From NAT127 sp041655035 (GTDB lineage: Bacteria; Pseudomonadota; Gammaproteobacteria; Pseudomonadales; Porticoccaceae): a stretch of 17,651 nt of DNA. Where the stretch lies: assembly GCA_041655035.1 (NCBI GenBank), contig JBAZCN010000061.1, forward strand, positions 1 to 17,651. The letters are read 5' to 3'. The first letter of the stretch is position 1. Each line of letters begins with the position of its first letter. A program made the translations under genes and the position numbers. The notes below the pieces were generated by a model that was not told the origin of the DNA, did not search any database, and worked only from the letters and a program-made list of their open reading frames with translations. This document shows, piece after piece, positions 7,209-15,073 of the stretch.

Positions 7209-9069
7209 CCGCACCTCGCCTTTGCTATCCTGTTGCCGCGCACTGATTTGCGCCATTTGCCTGATTGCGCTCGCCGCCTGCGGCACCGCGCCCCAGCCGA
7301 CAAGGCACGAAGCATACACGACCGGGCAAAACCCCATCCAGTCGGCCAGCGCGATCCTGGCCAAGGCCGAGGGCGCCGCCCCGCCGGAACGGGATCGGCT
7401 GCTGCTCCGCGCCGCCGGACTCTTCGCCGAAGGCAACAGCCCGGCCCGCGCCGAGGAGACCCTGAAGAAGGTCGATCCCCAGGCGCTCGATATTCCCTAT
7501 CTCGCCAGCTACATCCTGCAGTACGCCGACATCGCCCTGGCCAGTGAGCGCTACCTGCTCGCCCGAAACCTGCTCGGCAACACCCGCCTGACCGACCACC
7601 AGAACCAGATGCCCCCGAGCCAGCGCCGCACCTGGCACCGCTTGCGCGGCGACCTCTACACCCACCTCGGCGACAACCCTGCCAGTGTCGCCGAATATGT
7701 CCGGCTGGCGGCACTGCTCCCGGCGAGCGACCGCCAGGCCACCCACGACCTGATCTGGCAAGCCATGGGCCAGATGGCTGAACAGGATCTGCGCAGCGCC
7801 GCGACCAGCGCCGATCCGGTGCTCGGCGGCTGGTATCAGCTGGCCCTGGCCAGCCGCAGCGGCCAGGGCGACATCGCCCGCCAACTCGACCAGGTCGAAA
7901 GCTGGCGCCGCGCCAACGGCAGCCACCCCGCCGCCCAGCAGCTACCGACCAGCCTGCGTCAGGCGGCGGCCGCCCAGGGTCAGCTGCCGGACAGGCTGGC
8001 CCTGCTGCTGCCCCTCGGCGATCAGTTGGCGGCCGCCGCCGAACCACTGCGCGACGGTTTTCTCGCCGCCTATTACGCCGCCCTGGCCGGTGGCGCCAAG
8101 CCCCCGGCCATCCGTATCCACGATACCACCGACAGCGACATCATCGCCCTCTACGACCGGGCCGTGGCGGAAGGCGCCGAACTGGTCATCGGCCCGCTCT
8201 CCAAGGATCGCCTGCAAGCCCTGATGGCCAGGCCCGACCTGCCGGTGCCGGTGCTCGGCCTCAACTATGTGGACAGCGACGACGTGGACGGCGCCCCGGC
8301 CCACGACAACCTGTACCAGTACGGCCTCGCGGTCGGCGACGAAACCCGCCAACTGGCGGAGCGCGCCTGGATCGAGGGCCGCCGCTCGGCCCTGGTGATC
8401 AGGCCGGACGCAAGCTGGGGCAGCGCCGCCTTCGACAGCTTCAGGACACACTGGGAACAGAAAGGCGGCCTGCTGCTGACCACCCCACCGTACCGCAACG
8501 ACCAGGCCGACTACGCCACATTCCTGCGCGCCGCGCTGCTGCTCAGTGACAGCGAGGCGCGGGTGACACGGCTGCAACGGGCCCTCGGCAAGAAGGTCAG
8601 CTACATCCCCCGGCGGCGCAAGGATGTCGACATGGTCCTGCTGCTCGCCCATCCCGGCCCGGCCCGCCAGTTGAAGCCCACCCTGGACTTTCTCTTCGCC
8701 AGCGATCTGCCGATCTATGCCACTTCCCATATCTACGGCGGCAGCCCCAACCCCAGCCAGGACCAGGATCTCAACGGCATTCGCTTCACCACCCTGCCGT
8801 GGACCATCCCGCAGCTGGAAAGCGATGTCCTCAACCCCCAGGACGCGCTCGCGCCCGCCTTCCGCAACCTGTTCGCCATGGGTGTCGACGCTTATCGCCT
8901 GCACCAGTGGCTGGGCTTGCTGCGCGCCCTCCCGGATACCTCTCTCCAGGGCCAGACCGGCAGCCTCACCGCAGCCCCTGACGGGCGGATCGTCCGCACG
9001 CTCCCGCTGGCGGTGTTTCACAATGGTCAGGTGATCCTGGCGCCGGTCACCTCGGGAGCGGCGCAGTGA
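7201..9069 (+). CDS. lpoA: Penicillin-binding protein activator LpoA
   Basis: Outer-membrane lipoprotein that reaches through the periplasm to stimulate the bifunctional synthase PBP1a. It has 622 residues, in the range of the family (E. coli 678). From the TTG at 7201 there is a lipoprotein signal peptide with lipobox L24-A-A-C27 (LIALAAC), an N-terminal helical TPR-like half (about 40-250: alternating short helices rich in Ala, Leu and Arg), then a periplasmic-binding-protein-like half beginning near RLALLLPLGDQLAAAAEPLRDGFLAAYY and containing ELVIGPLSKD and PVLGLNY. AGAGG lies nine bases before the TTG; an alternative TTG at 7222 gives a shorter signal peptide without a clear ribosome-binding site. 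The stop overlaps the yraN GTG (GTGA). It leads the plus-strand set lpoA-yraN-diaA-dolP. Confidence 0.93.
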   Translation: MSTRTSPLLSCCRALICAICLIALAACGTAPQPTRHEAYTTGQNPIQSASAILAKAEGAAPPERDRLLLRAAGLFAEGNSPARAEETLKKVDPQALDIPYLASYILQYADIALASERYLLARNLLGNTRLTDHQNQMPPSQRRTWHRLRGDLYTHLGDNPASVAEYVRLAALLPASDRQATHDLIWQAMGQMAEQDLRSAATSADPVLGGWYQLALASRSGQGDIARQLDQVESWRRANGSHPAAQQLPTSLRQAAAAQGQLPDRLALLLPLGDQLAAAAEPLRDGFLAAYYAALAGGAKPPAIRIHDTTDSDIIALYDRAVAEGAELVIGPLSKDRLQALMARPDLPVPVLGLNYVDSDDVDGAPAHDNLYQYGLAVGDETRQLAERAWIEGRRSALVIRPDASWGSAAFDSFRTHWEQKGGLLLTTPPYRNDQADYATFLRAALLLSDSEARVTRLQRALGKKVSYIPRRRKDVDMVLLLAHPGPARQLKPTLDFLFASDLPIYATSHIYGGSPNPSQDQDLNGIRFTTLPWTIPQLESDVLNPQDALAPAFRNLFAMGVDAYRLHQWLGLLRALPDTSLQGQTGSLTAAPDGRIVRTLPLAVFHNGQVILAPVTSGAAQ

Positions 9070-9476
9070 AATGGCTCGGCGGGACACAGGGCGGGCGCGC
9101 CGCGCCACCCGGCTCCAGGGGCGGCGAAGCCGAGGCCGCCGCCCGGCTGTTCCTGAGCGCCCGGGGCCTGGCCATCGCCGCCACCAACTTCCGCTGCCGT
9201 CAGGGGGAGATCGATATCGTCGCCCGCGATGGCGAGACCCTGGTCTTTGCCGAGGTGCGGCTGCGCAGCAATCGCCGCTTCGGCGACGGCGCAGATTCCA
9301 TCGACCTGCGCAAGCAGAGGCGCCTCGTTCGGGCGGCGGAGTACTACCTCGCCACCCGGGTGCGCGGCGCGCCGCCCCCCTGCCGCTTCGACGCCCTGTC
9401 ATTGGCGCCGGCACCGGATAAAACACCGCCATATCACGTAGAATGGATCCGGGACGCCTTCAGGCCCGGCCCGTGA
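9066..9476 (+). CDS. yraN: YraN family protein (UPF0102, predicted nuclease fold)
   Basis: Conserved protein of unknown function with a restriction-endonuclease/Holliday-junction-resolvase-like fold; no activity is firmly assigned to the family. It has 136 residues. Visible are the family's GGEAEAAARLFLSARGL helix, N-F-R-x-R-x-GEID (41-50), and the putative catalytic strand LVFAEVRLRS (59-68) carrying Glu63; the third motif residue, often Lys, is Arg65, as in many family members. The C-terminal CRFDAL and VEWIRDAF blocks are conserved. The GTG start at 9066 overlaps the lpoA stop by 4 nt, indicating coupled translation. The genomic position next to lpoA is conserved from E. coli to Pseudomonas. 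Confidence 0.92.
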   Translation: MKWLGGTQGGRAAPPGSRGGEAEAAARLFLSARGLAIAATNFRCRQGEIDIVARDGETLVFAEVRLRSNRRFGDGADSIDLRKQRRLVRAAEYYLATRVRGAPPPCRFDALSLAPAPDKTPPYHVEWIRDAFRPGP

Positions 9477-9540
9477 CGCCGGTTTGACGCCAGGCGATCG
9501 CGATGGCACCTTTTACGCCGCAACCGCAACGAGCAGCAGT

Positions 9541-10122
9541 ATGGAACAACGGGTTATCGAACTCTTCCACCACAGTATCGAAGCCAAGATGAGTGCCGGG
9601 GAGGCCCTGGTCTATCCCATCGTCGGCAGCACCTCGCTGCTGGTCGAAGCGTTGCTTGCCGGCAACCGTGTCTTTACCTGTGGCAACGGCCTGTCGGCCA
9701 GCCTGGCGTCGACCCTGAGCTACCTGCTGCTCAACCAGTTTCGTATCGAGCGCCCAGGATTCGCCGCCCAGTGCCTGTCCAGCGACCCTGTCACCGCAAC
9801 CGGCCTCGGCCAGCAGTCCAATTTCACCGAGATCTACAGTCGCCAGTTGCGGGCGCTGTCCCGGCCCGGCGACATCCTGGTGTTGTTCAGCGCCAACAGC
9901 AACGCCAGCAACCTGGTGCAGGCAACGCTCACCGCCCACGATCGCGAGATGACCGTGATCGCCTTTACCGGCCCCGGGGATAACAATATCTCGGCGCTGC
10001 TGACCGGTGAGGACATCGAAGCCAGGGTCGACGTCCCCGACCCCTACCGCATTCAGGAAATCCAGCTACTGTCGCTGTTTACCCTGTGTGAACTGATTGA
10101 ATTGCACTTGTTTGGAGGATAA
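9541..10122 (+). CDS. diaA: SIS-domain DnaA initiator-associating protein DiaA
   Basis: Tetrameric SIS-domain protein that in E. coli binds DnaA and promotes its ordered assembly at oriC. It is often annotated as phosphoheptose isomerase because of the shared fold. It has 193 residues (E. coli DiaA 196). The start MEQRVIELFHHSIEAK lines up with the E. coli DiaA N-terminus, so I chose the ATG at 9541 rather than the in-frame ATG at 9484. The sugar-phosphate-type loop reads CGNG (47-50) followed by LSASLAS; GDILVLFSANSNASN is the second SIS block, and RIQEIQLLSLFTLCELIE is the C-terminal helix. The neighbourhood (yraN before, dolP after) is that of diaA, not of gmhA in a heptose cluster. The last codons hold the dolP ribosome-binding site. 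Confidence 0.9.
   Translation: MEQRVIELFHHSIEAKMSAGEALVYPIVGSTSLLVEALLAGNRVFTCGNGLSASLASTLSYLLLNQFRIERPGFAAQCLSSDPVTATGLGQQSNFTEIYSRQLRALSRPGDILVLFSANSNASNLVQATLTAHDREMTVIAFTGPGDNNISALLTGEDIEARVDVPDPYRIQEIQLLSLFTLCELIELHLFGG
10114..10119 (+). promoter_or_regulatory. Ribosome-binding site of dolP inside diaA
   Basis: GGAGGA, six bases before the dolP GTG and encoded by the final Gly-Gly codons of diaA. It fixes the dolP start and suggests co-translation from one mRNA. Confidence 0.8.
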
Positions 10123-10125
10123 TCC

Positions 10126-10698
10126 GTGAATAAAGCCCTGGTGACCGCACTGATCAGCCTGTTATTGATCTCGGGATGCACCACCATCATTCACAAGGTG
10201 CGCGACGAGCCGATCAAGCCCGATCCGACTCGCACCACCCTCGGCACCGACCTCGACGATTTCCAGATCGAGACCGGGGTGGGCGTGAACATCAAGAAGG
10301 CCCATGTCGACCTCGAAAAGGCCCATATCAACGTCCACGTCTTCAACGGCGTGGTGCTGCTCACCGGCGAGGTACCCCGCGAAGAATTGCGGGGCACCGC
10401 GGGCGACATCGCGCGGCGCTTTCGCGGCGTCCGCCAGGTACACAACGAACTGCAGGTAATGGCCAACACCTCGATGATGAACAGGGCCAACGACAGTTGG
10501 CTGACCACCAAGCTGAAAAGCAAGCTGGTCGCCTACAAGGATATCGACTCGAGCAAGATCAAGGTGGTAACGGAAAACGGGGTCGTCTACCTGATGGGCC
10601 TGGTGTTTCCCGATCAGGCCAACAAGGCGGCCAACGTCGCCAGCACCACCAGCGGCGTGCGCAAGGTGGTCAAGGTATTTGAATATCCCAGCGAGTGA
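10126..10698 (+). CDS. dolP: BON-domain outer-membrane lipoprotein DolP (YraP)
   Basis: Lipoprotein of the outer membrane that in E. coli supports envelope integrity, binds anionic phospholipid at division sites and affects BamA function and amidase activation. It has 190 residues against 191 in E. coli. The signal peptide ends in lipobox L-I-S-G-C18. Two BON domains follow: about 47-115 (with VHVFNGVVLLTGEVP and VRQVHNEL) and about 122-190 (with IKVVTENGVVYLMGLV and VRKVVKVFEY). The GTG start is 3 nt after the diaA stop. It is the last gene of the plus-strand set and converges on the RND permease gene. Confidence 0.94.
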   Translation: MNKALVTALISLLLISGCTTIIHKVRDEPIKPDPTRTTLGTDLDDFQIETGVGVNIKKAHVDLEKAHINVHVFNGVVLLTGEVPREELRGTAGDIARRFRGVRQVHNELQVMANTSMMNRANDSWLTTKLKSKLVAYKDIDSSKIKVVTENGVVYLMGLVFPDQANKAANVASTTSGVRKVVKVFEYPSE

Positions 10699-10712
10699 GA
10701 GCGGGGTTCCAC

Positions 10713-10758
10713 CCCCGCGGCCGATACACATCGACCGCGGGGCCGGGCCCGCCGGCCC
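10713..10758. terminator. Paired hairpins between convergent dolP and the RND permease
   Basis: Two adjoining inverted repeats. The first pairs 10713-10725 with 10730-10742 (13 bp with one mismatch, 4-nt loop). The second is GGGCCGG (10740-10746) with CCGGCCC (10752-10758), followed on the plus strand by TTCCT. They share three bases, so they are alternative structures. They lie between two convergent stops, the expected place for bidirectional termination, though there is no long T-run. Confidence 0.55.
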
Positions 10759-10761
10759 TTC

Positions 10762-13700
10762 CTACGTCTGCCCGGTCTCAGGCTTGCCCTCCAGCTCGCG
10801 CATGGTCCGCGCCACCCGCCCCGGGGTATTGCTGCGCCGCGCCATCAGCAGATAGAGGGACGGCAGCACGAACAGGGTCAGCAGGGTGGCACTCAGCACG
10901 CCGAAGAAAATCACCACCCCGAGCACGAATCGCGCCTCGGCGCCGGCCCCGGAGGCCATCAGCAGCGGCACCGCACCGAACAGGGTGGTCAGCGAGGTCA
11001 TCAGGATCGGCCGCAGGCGCAGCTGCGCCGCCTGTATCAGCGCCTCCTCGAAAGCCAGGCCGCGATCGCGCATCTGGTTGGCGAACTCGACGATGAGGAT
11101 ACCGTTCTTGGCGGCGAGGCCGATCAACATCACCAGCCCGATCTGGCTGAAGATATTCAGTGTCTGCCCGGTGACAAACAGCCCGAGCAGCGCCCCCGCT
11201 ATCGCCAGCGGCACGGTGAGCATGATGATGAAGGGATGGATGAAACTCTCGAACTGGGCCGCCATCACCAGGTAGGCCACCAGCAGCGCGATCGCGAATA
11301 CGAACACGATCGAGCCTGCGGCGCGGACATACTCCAGGGATTCGCCCTTGTAATCCAGCGAGGCCGACGGCGGCAGATCCTCGCGCACCAGCTCCTGCAC
11401 CGCGGCCAGCGCCCTGTCCATGGTGTAGCCCGGGGCGATGTCGGCGCTCAGGGTCAGCGCCCGGCGCCGGTTGTAGCGGGGCAGTGAGGGCGACACCGCC
11501 TGCTCGGCCACCTGCACCACATTGGCCAGCGGCACCAGCTCACCGCTGCGCTCGGAGCGCACGTAGATCTGCTCCATATCGCCGGGCGAACGGAAATCGG
11601 CGCCCAGCCCCTCGAGTATCACATCGAACTCATCGCCCCGCTCCAGGAAGGTAGTGGCGATCCGCGAGCCCATCATGGTCTCCAGGGTGCGGCCGATGTT
11701 GGCCACCGACACACCGAGATCGGCGGCGCGCTGCTGGTCGACGTCGACCAGCAGCTGCGGGGCGTTGACCATGAAATCGATATCCACGTTGTGCAGTATC
11801 GGATGGTTGTCCAGCCGACCGAGCAGCACCTCGCGCCACTCGGCAAGCTCTTCGTAGGTATCGGCGCCGATCACTGCCTGTACCGGCTGGCCCATGGCCC
11901 CGGGGCTCAGCCCCGACAAGGTGAAGATAAAGACGCGGCCGTCCGGCACCTGATGGAGGGCCTGATACATCCTTTGGCGGATCTGGGCAGCGCTGAGGTC
12001 GCGATCTTCCCAGGGCGCGAGACCGATGGTGCCGGAGCCGGTGTTGATCTGGATACTGCCGCCGAAGCCCGGCACCCGCAGCAGCACCCGATCGAGGAAC
12101 CACTCGTCGTAGTGCTCGAGCACGACATCCTCGATTTCCTGGAAGGTATCGCGGGTCTTGTCGAAACTGCTGCCCTCCGGACCGCGGAAACTCATCATTA
12201 CCGTGCCGATATCCTCCTCGGGGGCGAACTCGCCCGGCACCCGGTGCAACAGCGCGGCGATGACCACCAGGGTGGCCGCCAGAATAGCGATACTGTAGAA
12301 CGGCGAACGGCCGCGCAGCAGCGCGGCATAATACTGCTCGGCGCGGCCCAGCAGGGTGTCCATGAATCCCGGTTCGCCGCTGGTCTTTCTCAGCAACCGG
12401 GCGCACATCACCGGAGACAGGGTCAGCGCGGTCAGGCTGGAAAAGGCCACCGCGGCGGCGAGCGTCAGCGCGAACTCGGTGAACAGCCGGCCGATGTTAC
12501 CCTCCAGGAACACCAGGGGGACAAACACCGCGATCAGCACCAGGGTGGTGGCGATCACCGCGAAGCCCACCTGACGGGCGCCGTTGTAGGCGGCGAGCAA
12601 CGGCGGTTCGCCGCCCTCGATGCGGCGGTAGATGTTCTCCAGCACCACGATGGCATCGTCGACCACCAGGCCGATGGCCAACACCAGCGCCAGCAGGGTG
12701 AGGATATTGATGGTAAAGCCCATGGCGAAGACGAAGATGAACGCCGCGACCATCGAGATCGGCACCGTCACCGCCGGGATCAGCGTCGCCCGGACAGTGC
12801 CGAGAAACAGGTAGATCACCAGGATCACCAGCACGATGGCGATCCCGAGGGTGTTGTAGACCTCGCTGATCGCACTCTTGACGAACACCGATGAGTCGTA
12901 GCTGTTCTGGATCTCGAGCCCCGGCGGCAGGGTCTCGTTGATCCGCGCCACCGTTTCCCTGACTCGATCGGCAACCTCGACGGTGTTGGCCTGGGACTGC
13001 TTGACGATGCCAAGGCCCACCATCGGCTCGCCATCGCGGCGGAAACTGTTTTCATCGTCCTCCGCGCCGAGCGCCACCTGTGCCACTTCGCCGAGGCGCA
13101 CCAGGTGGCCATCGGCGCCGCGGCGCACCACCAGGCCGGCAAAATCCTCCGCGCTCTGGTAGAGGCGGTTGATGCGGGCGCTGAAATCCCGGGTCTCCGA
13201 CTTGAGCTTGCCGGCGGGCAACTCGACGTTCTCGGCGCGCAGCGCATCCTCGATGTCGTTGACCGTCAACTCCCTGGCGGCGAGGGCGCGGCGATCCAGG
13301 TAGATGCGCATGGCGTACTTGCGCTCGCCGCCGATCATCACCCGCGCCACCCCGTCGACCACCGACAGCCGGTCGACGATCACCCGCCGGGCATAGTCCG
13401 ACAGCTCCAGCTGTCCCATGCCGTCGCTGACCAGGTTGAACCACATGATCGGCCTGGCGTTGGTGTCGGCCTTGGAGACCCGCGGCGGATCGACCTCCTG
13501 GGGAAGGGTATTGAGGGCCCTGCCGATGGACTGCTGGACATCATTGACTGCCGCGTCGACGTCGCGGCTGACCTCGAATTCGATGGTGATGCTCGACGAG
13601 CCGTCGCGGCTCACCGAATCGATAAAGCGGATGGCTTCGATGCCGCTGAGATGATCCTCCAGCACCCGGGTGATGCGGGTGTCGATGATGTCCGCCGACG

Positions 13701-13860
13701 CCCCGCGGTACTCGGTGAGGATGTTCACCACTGGCGGGTCGATATCGGGGTACTGGCGCAGTGAGGTCTTGCTGAATGCCACCAGGCCGAACACCACCAG
13801 CAACAGATTCACCACGATGGCGAACGTGGGGCGCTTGACGGCGATGTCGGAGAGAATCAT
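10762..13860 (-). CDS. RND multidrug efflux permease (HAE1 family)
   Basis: Inner-membrane proton-driven pump of a tripartite RND system exporting hydrophobic or amphiphilic compounds. It has 1032 residues, normal for AcrB/MexI-like permeases. The start MILSDIAVKRPTFAIVVNLL fits the family (cytoplasmic helix then TM1 at about 11-30); the frame is open further upstream but the ATG at 13860 overlaps the adaptor stop as TGATG. The proton-relay pair D401-D402 lies in TM4 (GLVVDDAIVVLENIYRR) and K918 in TM10 (GLAAKNGILIVEF). Two large periplasmic loops follow TM1 and TM7. It belongs to the drug-type HAE1 group, not the metal group (no charged CusA-like TM4 motif). The substrate cannot be predicted. 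No outer-membrane channel gene is adjacent in the window. Confidence 0.95.
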   Translation of the reverse strand: MILSDIAVKRPTFAIVVNLLLVVFGLVAFSKTSLRQYPDIDPPVVNILTEYRGASADIIDTRITRVLEDHLSGIEAIRFIDSVSRDGSSSITIEFEVSRDVDAAVNDVQQSIGRALNTLPQEVDPPRVSKADTNARPIMWFNLVSDGMGQLELSDYARRVIVDRLSVVDGVARVMIGGERKYAMRIYLDRRALAARELTVNDIEDALRAENVELPAGKLKSETRDFSARINRLYQSAEDFAGLVVRRGADGHLVRLGEVAQVALGAEDDENSFRRDGEPMVGLGIVKQSQANTVEVADRVRETVARINETLPPGLEIQNSYDSSVFVKSAISEVYNTLGIAIVLVILVIYLFLGTVRATLIPAVTVPISMVAAFIFVFAMGFTINILTLLALVLAIGLVVDDAIVVLENIYRRIEGGEPPLLAAYNGARQVGFAVIATTLVLIAVFVPLVFLEGNIGRLFTEFALTLAAAVAFSSLTALTLSPVMCARLLRKTSGEPGFMDTLLGRAEQYYAALLRGRSPFYSIAILAATLVVIAALLHRVPGEFAPEEDIGTVMMSFRGPEGSSFDKTRDTFQEIEDVVLEHYDEWFLDRVLLRVPGFGGSIQINTGSGTIGLAPWEDRDLSAAQIRQRMYQALHQVPDGRVFIFTLSGLSPGAMGQPVQAVIGADTYEELAEWREVLLGRLDNHPILHNVDIDFMVNAPQLLVDVDQQRAADLGVSVANIGRTLETMMGSRIATTFLERGDEFDVILEGLGADFRSPGDMEQIYVRSERSGELVPLANVVQVAEQAVSPSLPRYNRRRALTLSADIAPGYTMDRALAAVQELVREDLPPSASLDYKGESLEYVRAAGSIVFVFAIALLVAYLVMAAQFESFIHPFIIMLTVPLAIAGALLGLFVTGQTLNIFSQIGLVMLIGLAAKNGILIVEFANQMRDRGLAFEEALIQAAQLRLRPILMTSLTTLFGAVPLLMASGAGAEARFVLGVVIFFGVLSATLLTLFVLPSLYLLMARRSNTPGRVARTMRELEGKPETGQT

Positions 13861-14903
13861 CAGCCCTGCTCGGTGGCCAGGGTGACGGCGATTCCGTCGC
13901 GCACTTTCTGGGTACCTTCGGCCACCACCCATTGGCCGCTGGCGAGACCACTGACCACCTCGACCCGGCCGTCCTGGCGCACGCCGGTATCCACGCTCAC
14001 CCGCCGCACCACATTGTCATCGCCGATCACGAACACGTAGCGCCCCGATCCCTCCAGCAGCAGGGCCTCCTCGGTGATCATCAGCGCCTGCCGCTCGCGG
14101 CCCACCAGGCGGACGTTGAGCAGCATCCCCGGCTTCAGCAACCCCTCGGGGTTGGCCAGTTCGGCGTGCACCATCACCGCGCGGGTCACCGGATCGATGC
14201 GGGTGCCGATGCTGGCAACCCGGGCGACGAACTCCCGCCCCGGGTAGGCGATGGAGCTGGCGCTGACCGCCTGGCCGCCAAGCATCTGCCCGGCCCAGCG
14301 TTCCGGCACGGTGAAATCCACCTTGACCACGGCGATATCGTCGAGGGTGGTGATCGCGGTTCCCGGGGCGACCATGGCGCCGGGGCTGACCCGGCGCACA
14401 CCGAGGACACCGCTGAACGGCGCGGTAATCACGAAATCCGCCAGCACCGCCTCGGCGGCGGCGGCCCGCGCTTCGCTGGCGGCCACCTTGGCGCGCTGCT
14501 CTTCGAGCAGGGTGCGCGAGACCGCCTGGGTTTTGTCGAGGGTCAGGTAATGATTGAGCAGGCGGCGGTCTTCCTGGAGATTGACCTCGGCCTCGCGCAG
14601 CGCGGCGCGCTCGCGGGCGGCATCCAGCTCGATGATCACGTCGCCCCGGCCGATCGCCGAGTTGTCGCTGAAATTGACCGCGCCGACCCTGGCGGTGACC
14701 TTGGCAGAGATTTCCACCGCCTCCCGGGCACGCACGGTACCGAGAGCTTCGATGGATTCGGTGACCGGGACCATTACCGCCTGGTGGGGGAGCACTACCG
14801 GCAGCATCAGCGAAAACTCCGGCCTGTCGCCCTGAATGGCGTCAAACCAGTAGTACAGTGCCGCACCGGCAACGAGCAGCAGGCCAACAAACAGTTTTTT
14901 CAA
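13860..14903 (-). CDS. RND efflux periplasmic adaptor (membrane fusion protein)
   Basis: Bridges the RND permease to an outer-membrane channel. It has 347 residues. The N-terminus is an uncleaved-looking anchor (MKKLFVGLLLVAGAALYYWF, no lipobox cysteine), then a lipoyl-like half (EALGTVRAREAVEISAKVTARV), a helical hairpin at about 95-155 rich in Ala, Glu and Arg, the second lipoyl half (ITAPFSGVLGVRRVSPGAMVAPGTAIT), a beta-barrel domain and a membrane-proximal domain. It resembles MexH-type adaptors. The start is TTG at 14903-14901, with GGA a few bases upstream; no in-frame ATG is near. The stop overlaps the permease ATG, so the two are an operon. It is transcribed from its own predicted promoter at 14974-15001. 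Confidence 0.93.
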   Translation of the reverse strand: MKKLFVGLLLVAGAALYYWFDAIQGDRPEFSLMLPVVLPHQAVMVPVTESIEALGTVRAREAVEISAKVTARVGAVNFSDNSAIGRGDVIIELDAARERAALREAEVNLQEDRRLLNHYLTLDKTQAVSRTLLEEQRAKVAASEARAAAAEAVLADFVITAPFSGVLGVRRVSPGAMVAPGTAITTLDDIAVVKVDFTVPERWAGQMLGGQAVSASSIAYPGREFVARVASIGTRIDPVTRAVMVHAELANPEGLLKPGMLLNVRLVGRERQALMITEEALLLEGSGRYVFVIGDDNVVRRVSVDTGVRQDGRVEVVSGLASGQWVVAEGTQKVRDGIAVTLATEQG

Positions 14904-14973
14904 AAGTATCCGGCTCCGTCAGCGAGAACGTGGAACAGGTGGAATGGCAACCACGAGCCCACGGGACCGGCCC

Positions 14974-15001
14974 ATTGTACACAGGCCGGGAGACAGAACA
15001 A
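14974..15001 (-). promoter_or_regulatory. Predicted promoter of the RND efflux operon
   Basis: Minus strand: -35 TTGTTC (14996-15001), 16-bp spacer, extended -10 TGTG-TACAAT (hexamer 14974-14979, five of six matches). The predicted start near 14967 gives a leader of about 64 nt. It lies in the 170-bp gap after trpA, so the pump is probably transcribed independently of trpBA. No regulator gene is adjacent. Confidence 0.65.
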
Positions 15002-15045
15002 CGGCGCAGCGGACCGGCACTTCCAGTATTCTCGACGCAGGGCGC

Positions 15046-15065
15046 GGGGCGCAATCCGGCGCCCC
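15046..15065 (-). terminator. Hairpin just after trpA
   Basis: Perfect 7-bp stem GGGGCGC (15046-15052) with GCGCCCC (15059-15065) and a 6-nt loop, beginning 8 nt past the trpA stop. It is GC-rich without a following T-tract, so termination is likely but not certain. Confidence 0.5.
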
Positions 15066-15073
15066 TGAACAGC

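Noticed and set aside
7942..9432. Long minus-strand open frame (496 codons) opposite lpoA and yraN
   Set aside because: Its product is Arg/Gly/Pro-rich with no recognisable motif, as expected for the antisense of a GC-rich gene; lpoA and yraN are clearly real here.
9541..10122. SIS protein read as phosphoheptose isomerase GmhA
   Set aside because: N-terminus, length and the lpoA-yraN/dolP neighbourhood fit DiaA; no heptose-biosynthesis genes nearby.
13932..15068. 378-codon plus-strand open frame opposite the RND adaptor
   Set aside because: No family resemblance, lies wholly against a confidently identified adaptor; codon-bias artefact.
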